From the NCBI GenBank assembly GCA_020720565.1, contig DYOK01000145.1, forward strand, positions 1 to 6,838: a DNA stretch of 6,838 nucleotides, written 5' to 3'. Each line of letters starts with the position of its first letter. The first letter of the stretch is position 1. Of the stretch, positions 1-5,325 are shown piece after piece. The DNA comes from Acetofilamentum sp. GTDB lineage: Bacteria > Bacteroidota > Bacteroidia > Bacteroidales > JAFGXI01. The position numbers and the translations under genes are program-made. Under the pieces are notes generated by a model. It had not been told where the DNA came from. It made no database searches and saw only the letters and a program-made list of their open reading frames with translations.

Positions 1-122
1 TTTAATCTTTAATCTTTTTATGTCTGATGCGTGTTTATACAAATTGATTTATTGAAAAGATGTACTTTTTTATCCTTTTCAGGTTTGCAAAAGTATGAAG
101 AATAATTAGAATTCTGACATTT

Positions 123-137
123 AAGGTCTTCGAGCTG
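123..137 (+). repeat. Palindromic repeat AAGGTCTTCGAGCTG, copy 1
   Basis: This copy differs by one base in the right arm (GAGCTG against GACCTG), which breaks one pair of the stem. It is followed by GTTTATTATTTTTCTAACT, close to the flank of the copy at 5011. No gene ends nearby inside the window. Confidence 0.5.
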
Positions 138-474
138 TTTATTATTTTTCTAACTAGCAGCAAAACAAACGCTTATTTCGTTGTCACAACTAATCAGGCT
201 CAGACTGAAAGAACTCCACTAATTAGTCATAACTAATGTGAGAACTATAGTCATGGCTCATTTGCTGCAAGGTTAAGTGAATTTTCTATGCCCATTCTGC
301 TACCCCGAAGCGAAAGAAACAACAAACACATTATTAATTCACTACTTAAAAAATGTATTTTTGAATATAACGTTTCAAGCAATTAACGTAAACACGATAG
401 TTATGCACCACTCTAAAACGACAGAAACCATGAGAGAGATGCGAAAAATTTGTATAATTGTAATTGACATAAAC

Positions 475-519
475 CTTAACCCAACTTGAAAATAAGGTCC
501 AGATCCTTCAAATTGGAAT
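475..519 (+). repeat. Fragment resembling start of group II intron ORF
   Basis: This stretch aligns with 6794-6832 near the right end of the window. Both read ACCCAA, then TGAAAA with an A-rich run, then a 21-base block (497-517 against 6812-6832) that differs at one position only. In the right-hand copy this is the start of the intron-encoded protein (MKKSPDTSNW). The left-hand copy would read SPDPSNWN followed at once by a stop, after a one-base difference in the A-rich run. It therefore looks like a dead remnant of the same kind of element. None of the ribozyme motifs seen at 6401-6750 is recognisable upstream of it. A shared non-coding repeat is the alternative. Confidence 0.5.
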
Positions 520-537
520 TAACTTACATAAATTCCA

Positions 538-552
538 AATTAGCAGCTAATT
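538..552. repeat. 15-bp perfect palindrome
   Basis: AATTAGC-A-GCTAATT has two 7-base arms around a single central base. It lies 20 bp after the intron-ORF-like fragment. The upstream pair TTGGAATT (513-520) and AATTCCAA (about 531-538) forms another 8-bp stem next to it. It could be a protein-binding site or part of a mobile element end; nothing in the sequence decides which. Confidence 0.4.
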
Positions 553-684
553 AATCACATAAAAAAAATTTCAATTTTTTACTTCCACTTAAAGTGCACA
601 TAATCTATAATATAAAGATTTTCAAGTTACAAAAATAGCCCCCATAGATTAGCGTGTAAAATTTCTAATGCGTTACTTTGCTGA

Positions 685-1109
685 ATGTATATCGAAAAAA
701 TCGGTGGCGAATGGTTGGTAAAACATGCTTCCGAAACGCTCGAAATGGACGATATTTTAAAAGCCACAAAATTAGACGATAATCTTGCGGAAATAGCTCA
801 AATATTATTAACAGCCATGCTATTACACCCGTCGAGCGAATTAGAAACAGAGCGTTGACTATGCTAAAATTCAGCCGCCAACGAACTTTACAAAACCCAA
901 GAAAACATAAGCCGTAACAAGCTCTACAAAGCAGCATCAGCGATGTATTCGGAAAAAGAAACGAGAGAAAAAATGAACAACTTTACATTAAATTATGCAC
1001 CAGACCAACAAAAGACCAAAAGGATATTCTCGATAATTTGAATTTTAAACATAGACCTTTTGTCCGAAAAACAAAAATAGTCCCCAAAATGCAAAAACAA
1101 CAAGTATAA
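685..1109 (+). pseudogene. Broken, internally deleted transposase (IS1634/IS4-like)
   Basis: Translated from 685, the frame reads MYIEKIGGEWLVKHAS, continues through LHPSSELETER and then hits TGA and TAA. The same frame goes on with NSAANELYKTQENIS and RNKLYKAASAMYSEKE. From memory, this pattern (a P-S-E-x-x-T-x-x-W region, then N-S-A-x-x-E-L, then a K-L-Y-K segment) is typical of the region before the first catalytic Asp in IS1634-type DDE transposases of Bacteroidota. The first stop sits where Trp is expected, so TGG to TGA is likely. The coding signal then changes frame at about 960-980 to NEQLYIKLCTRPTKDQ and KHRPFVRKTKIVPK, ending at 1107-1109. This resembles the C-terminal tail of such transposases. 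The N-terminal part and the whole DDE core are missing, so the gene cannot be functional. The family assignment rests on recalled motifs. The open frame on the opposite strand (665-937) is a shadow of this remnant. Confidence 0.6.
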
Positions 1110-1253
1110 TATACTTATAATTAAGCGTTTAGCTAAATTGATTTTCAAGTCGGCTTAAAATTAACCTAATTTACCAATCGTTTGAAAAGCACTTGATTTA
1201 ATATCAATACATAACTAATTACGGAGTGGGTTAATCTTCCAAATAGCACGCAC

Positions 1254-1290
1254 AAAAAAGCCTCGAATCCTATAGACCCGAGGCTTTTGA
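1254..1290 (-). terminator. Rho-independent terminator of the dehydrogenase gene
   Basis: A perfect 10-bp stem, AAAAGCCTCG (1256-1265) with CGAGGCTTTT (1279-1288), encloses a 13-base loop. Read on the minus strand, the hairpin lies about 20 bp after the stop codon of the dehydrogenase and its U-rich tail comes from the A-run at 1254-1259. The plus-strand side is also T-rich (GATTTTTAT), so the structure may work in both directions and shield the gene from the decayed mobile DNA to its left. Confidence 0.85.
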
Positions 1291-1306
1291 TTTTTATAGT
1301 GCTTGC

Positions 1307-2497
1307 CTATAATTTAGCAATAATGGCATCGGCCATTTGTTGTGTAGAGGCAGCACCTTTAAAAATGACATCGGCACGACCAGTCATTTTCTTCATATCG
1401 TAGGTTTGAACTTGGCCTTCGCTGATGACTTCGGTAACCGCTTTGCGAATACGTTTCGAAATTTCGAATTCTTTAATGTGGTCGAGCATCATGCAAGCCG
1501 ATTCGACCATGGCAATGGGATTAACAATCGACACATCGTAGTCGGCATATTTTGGAGCAGAGCCGTGCGTAGGTTCGAATACTGCAATACCGCTTTCTGG
1601 GTTCATTTGAGCCGAGCAAGCAAATCCTAATCCACCAATTAAACCAGCAAAACCATCCGAAACAATATCGCCGAACATATTACCCGCTACAATTACCCCA
1701 TAAGTTTCGGGATTTTTAGTCAACCACATCATTTGTGCATCGATGTTGGTGTTCCAAAGTTCGATTTCGGGATAATCGTTTTTCTGCATTTGCAAGGCCA
1801 TTTTGTACATCATGCCCGAAGTTTCGCGAATGACATTGGGTTTTTCGGCCAAAGTAACCGATTTATAACCATATTGTTTGGCGTGCTCAAAAGCAGCTCT
1901 TAATATACGCTCTGTCGCTTTTTTGGTGAAAATACGGGTCGAAATGGACACCTCCTCTTTTGGTGTAGCACCAAAGTTTTCTTTAAATCGAGGGTGTTTC
2001 ATAAATTGGTCGTGCAATTCTTGTGGAGGATTAGACCACTCTACACCGCCGTATAAACCTTCGGTATTTTGACGGAAAATAGCTACATCGACCATAGGCT
2101 CTTCAATTTCGCCTTGCGCTCCTCGACGAATAAAGTTCAAAGGATTGCCAATATACGATTTACAAGGACGAATGCAAATGTCCAAATTAAAGTGTTGACG
2201 TAAACGAACAATGGGGCTGGCATAAACCAAACCTTTGTCTTTTAACTCGGGTGCTAACTCGTCGAAAGCTTCGTCTTTGGGTTTTGAGGTGATGGCCCCA
2301 AATAAACCAATTTTATGTTTTTCGAGCAAATCGATGGTTCTTTGTGGAAGGGCCTCGCCTTCTTTACACCAAAAATCCCAACCTATGTCGCCGTTCACAT
2401 AATTGGCATTAAAGCCAGCGGCTTCAAGTACTCTGATGGTTTCGTCCAGCACGACTTTTCCGATGCCGTCGCCAGGCATTGCTACTATTGTTCTCAT
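1307..2497 (-). CDS. Isocitrate/isopropylmalate-family dehydrogenase, probable NADP-type isocitrate dehydrogenase
   Basis: This 396-residue protein belongs to the family of decarboxylating beta-hydroxyacid dehydrogenases, cytosolic enzymes that oxidise substrates such as isocitrate or 3-isopropylmalate. Visible landmarks are the N-terminal MPGDGIG (7-13), the substrate-binding Arg set (RLRQ, R98/R100; IRP, R110; FRQNTEGLYGG, R142 and Y149), K219, D253, and the metal-binding GDIVSD (D277, D281). For the cofactor, HGSAPKYA gives K316-Y317, and QTYDMKK gives Y366 and K370. These line up with K344, Y345, Y391 and R395 of E. coli Icd, which grip the NADP 2'-phosphate; NAD enzymes usually have Asp-Ile after the AP. 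S94 matches the E. coli phosphorylation-site Ser113, but the following Asn115 position is Ile here. Isocitrate dehydrogenase forming 2-oxoglutarate is therefore the best reading. Isopropylmalate or homoisocitrate as substrate is less likely but not excluded. The ATG is preceded by A/T-rich DNA without a Shine-Dalgarno motif. A terminator-like hairpin lies about 75 bp upstream. Confidence 0.85.
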   Translation of the reverse strand: MRTIVAMPGDGIGKVVLDETIRVLEAAGFNANYVNGDIGWDFWCKEGEALPQRTIDLLEKHKIGLFGAITSKPKDEAFDELAPELKDKGLVYASPIVRLRQHFNLDICIRPCKSYIGNPLNFIRRGAQGEIEEPMVDVAIFRQNTEGLYGGVEWSNPPQELHDQFMKHPRFKENFGATPKEEVSISTRIFTKKATERILRAAFEHAKQYGYKSVTLAEKPNVIRETSGMMYKMALQMQKNDYPEIELWNTNIDAQMMWLTKNPETYGVIVAGNMFGDIVSDGFAGLIGGLGFACSAQMNPESGIAVFEPTHGSAPKYADYDVSIVNPIAMVESACMMLDHIKEFEISKRIRKAVTEVISEGQVQTYDMKKMTGRADVIFKGAASTQQMADAIIAKL

Positions 2498-2520
2498 TTT
2501 AATTTAAGTAATATGTATAT

Positions 2521-2587
2521 TTAATGCGTATTTTATTAAGATAGAAGATTGATAAATAGTTAAAAAAAACACAGGTCGAGACCTTAT
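2521..2587 (-). repeat. Imperfect ~70-bp repeat, copy A (dehydrogenase side)
   Basis: Copies A and B share, in the same order, TTAATG, TTTTATTAAG, AAGATTGATAAATAG and a terminal AGGTCG...GACCTT palindrome. Read on the minus strand, this copy starts with the hairpin and is followed by eight U (A-run 2562-2569), which gives it the form of an intrinsic terminator. Its position in the leader of the dehydrogenase gene means it could end readthrough from hutU or attenuate the dehydrogenase transcript. The sequence alone does not decide between these. Confidence 0.6.
2562..2585 (-). terminator. Terminator-like hairpin in dehydrogenase leader
   Basis: On the minus strand AAGGTCTCGACCTG (2585-2572) forms a short stem and is followed by GT and eight T. 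It lies 65-90 bp before the dehydrogenase ATG. The stem is only about 5 bp, so efficiency may be modest. Confidence 0.45.
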
Positions 2588-2731
2588 CTGTTTATCTTGT
2601 AATAAATTTTGGCTAAAAATAACTGATTTTTTCGAAACATTCCCATCTAAATATTGGCTTATCTTAAAAAAATTCTAATTTACTTTAAGTATTGATGTAT
2701 AATACCAAAAACACCTTCAAATGCTAGATCT

Positions 2732-2753
2732 AAAAGGGCTCTATTCCCCTTTT
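2732..2753. terminator. Possible bidirectional terminator hairpin
   Basis: AAAAGGG (2732-2738) pairs with CCCTTTT (2747-2753) around an 8-base loop, with T-rich sequence following on both strands. It lies about 190 bp downstream of hutU on the minus strand. It could be a back-up terminator, or a relic of a lost gene, since no gene now ends near it. Confidence 0.35.
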
Positions 2754-2828
2754 TCTGCATTAAAATTTATTCATATAGTGCCCACTATCAAAGAATTCTT
2801 GTTTTAAAAAAGAAAAATATATCTCATT

Positions 2829-2903
2829 TATTTATCAATCATTTGAAAATGCATTTGGTATAATTTAATGACGAATTTTATTAAGCTATAAGATTGATAA
2901 ATA
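2829..2903. repeat. 12-bp inverted repeat TATTTATCAATC / GATTGATAAATA
   Basis: TATTTATCAATC at 2829-2840 is the exact reverse complement of GATTGATAAATA at 2892-2903, with 51 bp between the arms. The same 12-mer recurs at 2547-2558 in repeat copy A. The motif is thus present three times in this spacer, once inverted. It may be a regulator site or a mark of how the repeat was copied. Confidence 0.4.
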
Positions 2904-2940
2904 GACGGTAACAAAAACAAGGAAAAGGTCGAAGACCTTG
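2865..2940 (-). repeat. Imperfect ~70-bp repeat, copy B (hutU side)
   Basis: This is the partner of the copy at 2521-2587. It differs mainly by small insertions around the ACGGTAACA stretch. On the minus strand it begins two bases after the hutU stop codon, with the palindrome first, so it doubles as the hutU 3' end. Confidence 0.6.
2911..2939 (-). terminator. Probable hutU terminator
   Basis: On the minus strand AAGGTCTTCGACCTT (2939-2925) forms a 6-bp stem with a TTC loop, followed by TTCCTTGTTTTTG. It starts immediately after the hutU stop codon. The stem is short and the U-run is interrupted, so this is a moderately supported call. Confidence 0.5.
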
Positions 2941-2941
2941 C

Positions 2942-4954
2942 CTAAAACAAATCTTTTAAAATGGTATCGTCGACCAAATTGGGCAGGGTTACTTTTAAGT
3001 TAGGATTCATGTCCATAGCGCGTTTGATGGCCGTTGTGGCGCCTTGATTTCTCGCCCAATTTCTTCGGCTGATGCCATTATTGACATCCCAAAACAGCAT
3101 CATTTCTAATCGGCGATTAGCCTCAGGTGAGCCATCGAGCAACATACCAAAACCACCGTTGATGACTTCGCCCCAACCTACACCGCCACCGTTGTGAATC
3201 GACACCCAAGTTGCTCCTCTAAAGCTGTCGCCAATTACATTGTGGATGGCCATGTCGGCCGTAAAACTCGACCCGTCGTAAATATTAGAAGTTTCGCGGT
3301 AGGGCGAATCGGTACCCGACACATCGTGGTGATCGCGACCCAAAACAACAGGTCCAATTTTACCCTCGGCAATGGCTTGGTTAAAGGCTTTAGCAATTTG
3401 AATTCGACCCTCGGCATCGGCATATAAAATGCGAGCTTGTGAGCCTACTACCAATTTATTTTGCTGTGCTCCTTTTATCCATTGTATATTGTCGGCCATT
3501 TGCGATTGAATATCGGCAGGCGATTGGGTCATCAATTGTTCCAGTACTTGACTTGCAATTTGATCCGTTTTAAGTAAATCCTCAGCATCTCCCGAGGTGC
3601 AAACCCATCGGAAAGGACCAAACCCGTAGTCGAAAAACATGGGTCCCATAATATCCTGCACATACGATGGATAGCGGAATGTTAAGCCATCGACCGACAT
3701 CACATCGGCACCGGCACGCGAGGCTTCGAGCAAAAACGCATTGCCGTAATCGAAAAAGTAAGTGCCTTTGGCAGTATGTTTATTTACCGCAGCAGCATGG
3801 CGTCGGAGGGTTTCTTGTATCTTGACTTTGAAAAGTTCTGGTTGATTGGCCATCATCTCGTTGGCAGTTTCGAAACTGATATCAACGGGGTAATACCCAC
3901 CCGCCCAAGGGTTGTGAAGCGAGGTTTGATCGGAACCTAAGTCGATATAAATATTTTCGACATCGAAGCGTTCCCAAATTTCGACAATGTTGCCTTGATA
4001 TGCGATCGAAACCACCTCTTTGTTAGCAATGGCTTGTCGCACCCTTTTCACTAAATCGTCCATTTGAACAAAAACTTCGTCGACCCAGCCTTGCACGTGA
4101 CGGGTGTGGACGGCTTTAGGATTGACTTCTGCTACAACAGACACCACGCCAGCAATATTACCCGCCTTAGGCTGTGCACCCGACATGCCTCCCAAACCCG
4201 AGGTTACAAACAATTTTCCTGCAAATGGGTTTTCGCCTTGTTGGGCAACTTTGCGTGCGGCATTCATTACCGTGATGGTTGTGCCGTGCACAATGCCTTG
4301 CGGCCCAATGTACATGTACGACCCTGCCGTCATTTGACCATATTGGCTCACACCAAGAGCACTCATTCGCTCCCAATCGTCTGGTTTAGAGTAATTAGGT
4401 ATCACCATACCGTTGGTAACCACCACTCTGGGAGCGTCTTTATGCGAGGGGAATAAACCCATCGGGTGACCCGAATACATGACCAAAGTCTGTTCGTTGG
4501 TCATTTCGGATAAATATTTCATAGTGAGCCGATACTGTGCCCAATTTTGGAACACAGCACCATTGCCACCGTAGGTTATCAATTCGTGGGGATGTTGCGC
4601 TACAGCATAATCGAGATTATTTTGTATCATCAGCATGATGGCTTTGGCTTGCAACGAACGGCCAGGATAGTCGTGAATGCTGCGTGCTTTAATCTCGCCC
4701 TCGGGACGAAGACGGTACATATAAACGCGTCCATAAGTCTTAAGCTCATGGGCAAACTCGGATGCTAATTCGGTATGTAAATGTTCCGGAAAGTAACGCA
4801 AAGCATTCTTAATAGCCAATTCTTTTTCGGCTTTGGTCAAGATGTCTTTACGTTTTGGGGCGTGGTTTACAGCGGGTTCGTAGGGCTTAGCTTTGGGCAA
4901 TTTCGAGGGAATGCCGGCTGCAATTTCTTGCTGGAACGAAATTAAATCTATCAT
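2942..4954 (-). CDS. hutU: Urocanate hydratase (urocanase), long form
   Basis: This enzyme carries out the second step of histidine breakdown, hydrating urocanate to 4-imidazolone-5-propionate in the cytosol with a tightly bound NAD+. The 670 residues cover the whole family. Landmarks are YGGNGAVFQNW (128-138), MYSGHPMGLFPSHKDAPR (159-176), the GPQGIVHGT and GLGGMSGAQPKAGNIAG nucleotide-binding stretches (217-225, 253-269), SDQTSLHNPWAGGYYPV (341-357), FDYGNAFLLEASRAGAD, GFGPFRWVCTSGD (444-456), SGTDSPYRETSNIYDGS (546-562) and HNGGGVGWGEVINGG (587-601). The Pseudomonas-type enzyme is about 557 residues. This protein matches the ~670-residue form known from animals and Bacteroidota. The Cys identified as essential in Pseudomonas urocanase (Cys410) aligns with D442 here. 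The start is the ATG at the first position of the conserved N-terminal extension, with A-rich upstream DNA and no Shine-Dalgarno motif. No other hut gene lies in the window. ilvE is divergent upstream. Confidence 0.97.
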   Translation of the reverse strand: MIDLISFQQEIAAGIPSKLPKAKPYEPAVNHAPKRKDILTKAEKELAIKNALRYFPEHLHTELASEFAHELKTYGRVYMYRLRPEGEIKARSIHDYPGRSLQAKAIMLMIQNNLDYAVAQHPHELITYGGNGAVFQNWAQYRLTMKYLSEMTNEQTLVMYSGHPMGLFPSHKDAPRVVVTNGMVIPNYSKPDDWERMSALGVSQYGQMTAGSYMYIGPQGIVHGTTITVMNAARKVAQQGENPFAGKLFVTSGLGGMSGAQPKAGNIAGVVSVVAEVNPKAVHTRHVQGWVDEVFVQMDDLVKRVRQAIANKEVVSIAYQGNIVEIWERFDVENIYIDLGSDQTSLHNPWAGGYYPVDISFETANEMMANQPELFKVKIQETLRRHAAAVNKHTAKGTYFFDYGNAFLLEASRAGADVMSVDGLTFRYPSYVQDIMGPMFFDYGFGPFRWVCTSGDAEDLLKTDQIASQVLEQLMTQSPADIQSQMADNIQWIKGAQQNKLVVGSQARILYADAEGRIQIAKAFNQAIAEGKIGPVVLGRDHHDVSGTDSPYRETSNIYDGSSFTADMAIHNVIGDSFRGATWVSIHNGGGVGWGEVINGGFGMLLDGSPEANRRLEMMLFWDVNNGISRRNWARNQGATTAIKRAMDMNPNLKVTLPNLVDDTILKDLF

Positions 4955-5010
4955 TTTGATATATTATTTAAGCTCTATTGAGCATTTAGAAAATGTAATG
5001 TAACTACGAT

Positions 5011-5025
5011 AAGGTCTTCGACCTG
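5011..5025 (+). repeat. Palindromic repeat AAGGTCTTCGACCTG, copy 4
   Basis: Together with 123-137 (plus), 2572-2585 and 2925-2939 (both minus), this makes a family of four intergenic copies. Here it lies about 60 bp upstream of the hutU start, inside its leader. The downstream bases GTTTA...TAACT also match the copy at 123. The T-run after it is weak, so a terminator role is less obvious for this copy. Confidence 0.55.
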
Positions 5026-5179
5026 TTTAATAGTCTTATAACTGACAAATTATTAAGCTCTTAGGTAAATTTAAAAACAAAATTGCATCATCAAAAGCGG
5101 TTAAAGAGAACAACTTTACCATAATCTTTTCATTAAAAACACAGGAAAGACTATTCCTGATAATTCATAAAAAGATTTA

Positions 5180-5187
5180 CAAAAATA
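5180..5187 (-). promoter_or_regulatory. Candidate hutU -7 box
   Basis: On the minus strand this reads TATTTTTG and fits the Bacteroidota -7 consensus TAnnTTTG. No TTG is found at the usual 19-21 bp spacing upstream, and it would give a leader of about 220 nt containing palindromic repeat copy 4. In AT-rich DNA such a match can be chance. Confidence 0.25.
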
Positions 5188-5287
5188 GAATATTTAGAAT
5201 AATCTGATATGTTGCGAAACATGGCATCTGTTTTAAAAAGTAATCCCAAAATGGTTCTTTAACATAAGCCCTATCCATTATTTTAAG

Positions 5288-5295
5288 TACATTTG
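5288..5295 (+). promoter_or_regulatory. Candidate ilvE -7 promoter box
   Basis: TACATTTG fits the Bacteroidota consensus TAnnTTTG and lies 30 bp before the ilvE ATG, which predicts a leader of about 20-25 nt. A matching -33 TTG at the usual spacing was not found. Confidence 0.5.
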
Positions 5296-5325
5296 CGAGA
5301 AATATAAACTACCATACAAAATATC

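Larger units (their letters stand above)
1..684. other. Gene-poor AT-rich region with palindromes
   Basis: No convincing gene is visible here. The only open frame (277-489, plus strand, GTG start) has low-complexity A/T-driven composition, no recognisable motif and no ribosome binding site. The stretch does contain a copy of the AAGGTCTTCGA palindromic repeat at 123-137, a patch at about 475-519 that matches the start of the intron reading frame at the right end of the window, a perfect 7-bp-arm palindrome at 538-552 (AATTAGC-A-GCTAATT), an A/T hairpin at 563-580 and a small palindrome at 586-596. This crowding of palindromes next to a dead transposase suggests decayed mobile DNA, but no complete element can be delimited. 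Confidence 0.6.
2498..2941. other. 444-bp AT-rich spacer with duplicated repeat
   Basis: No gene is seen between hutU and the dehydrogenase. The spacer is bounded by two imperfect copies of a ~70-bp repeat, at 2521-2587 next to the dehydrogenase start and at 2865-2940 next to the hutU stop. Between them lie a GC-containing hairpin at 2732-2753 and a segment at 2829-2840 that is the exact inverse of a piece of the repeat. I found no clear TAnnTTTG box for the dehydrogenase on the minus strand, so its promoter is unassigned. Confidence 0.6.
4955..5325. promoter_or_regulatory. Divergent hutU-ilvE intergenic region
   Basis: This 371-bp AT-rich stretch must hold the promoters of both hutU (minus) and ilvE (plus). 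It contains a palindromic repeat copy (5011-5025), a hairpin CAGGAA-N6-TTCCTG (5142-5159), a minus-strand TATTTTTG box (5180-5187) and a plus-strand TACATTTG box (5288-5295). No gene is visible in it. The 6-bp-arm inverted repeat at 5142-5159 lies between the two candidate promoters and could be an operator. Confidence 0.55.

Noticed and set aside
277..489. 70-codon plus-strand open frame with GTG start
   Set aside because: A/T-driven composition, no motif, no ribosome binding site, no neighbour link; it runs into the intron-ORF-like fragment.
665..937. 90-codon minus-strand open frame rich in Leu, Phe and Arg
   Set aside because: It lies antisense to the transposase remnant, and the plus strand carries the recognisable protein motifs.
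1102..1116. Palindrome AAGTATAATATACTT as a terminator
   Set aside because: The stem is all A/T apart from one G-C pair and no T-run follows; it overlaps the end of the transposase remnant and may be chance.
4064..4456. 130-codon plus-strand open frame inside hutU
   Set aside because: Shadow of the strongly conserved hutU coding sequence on the other strand.
123..5025. CRISPR array from the repeated AAGGTCTTCGACCT units
   Set aside because: The copies are kilobases apart, in both orientations, and not regularly spaced; there are no cas genes.
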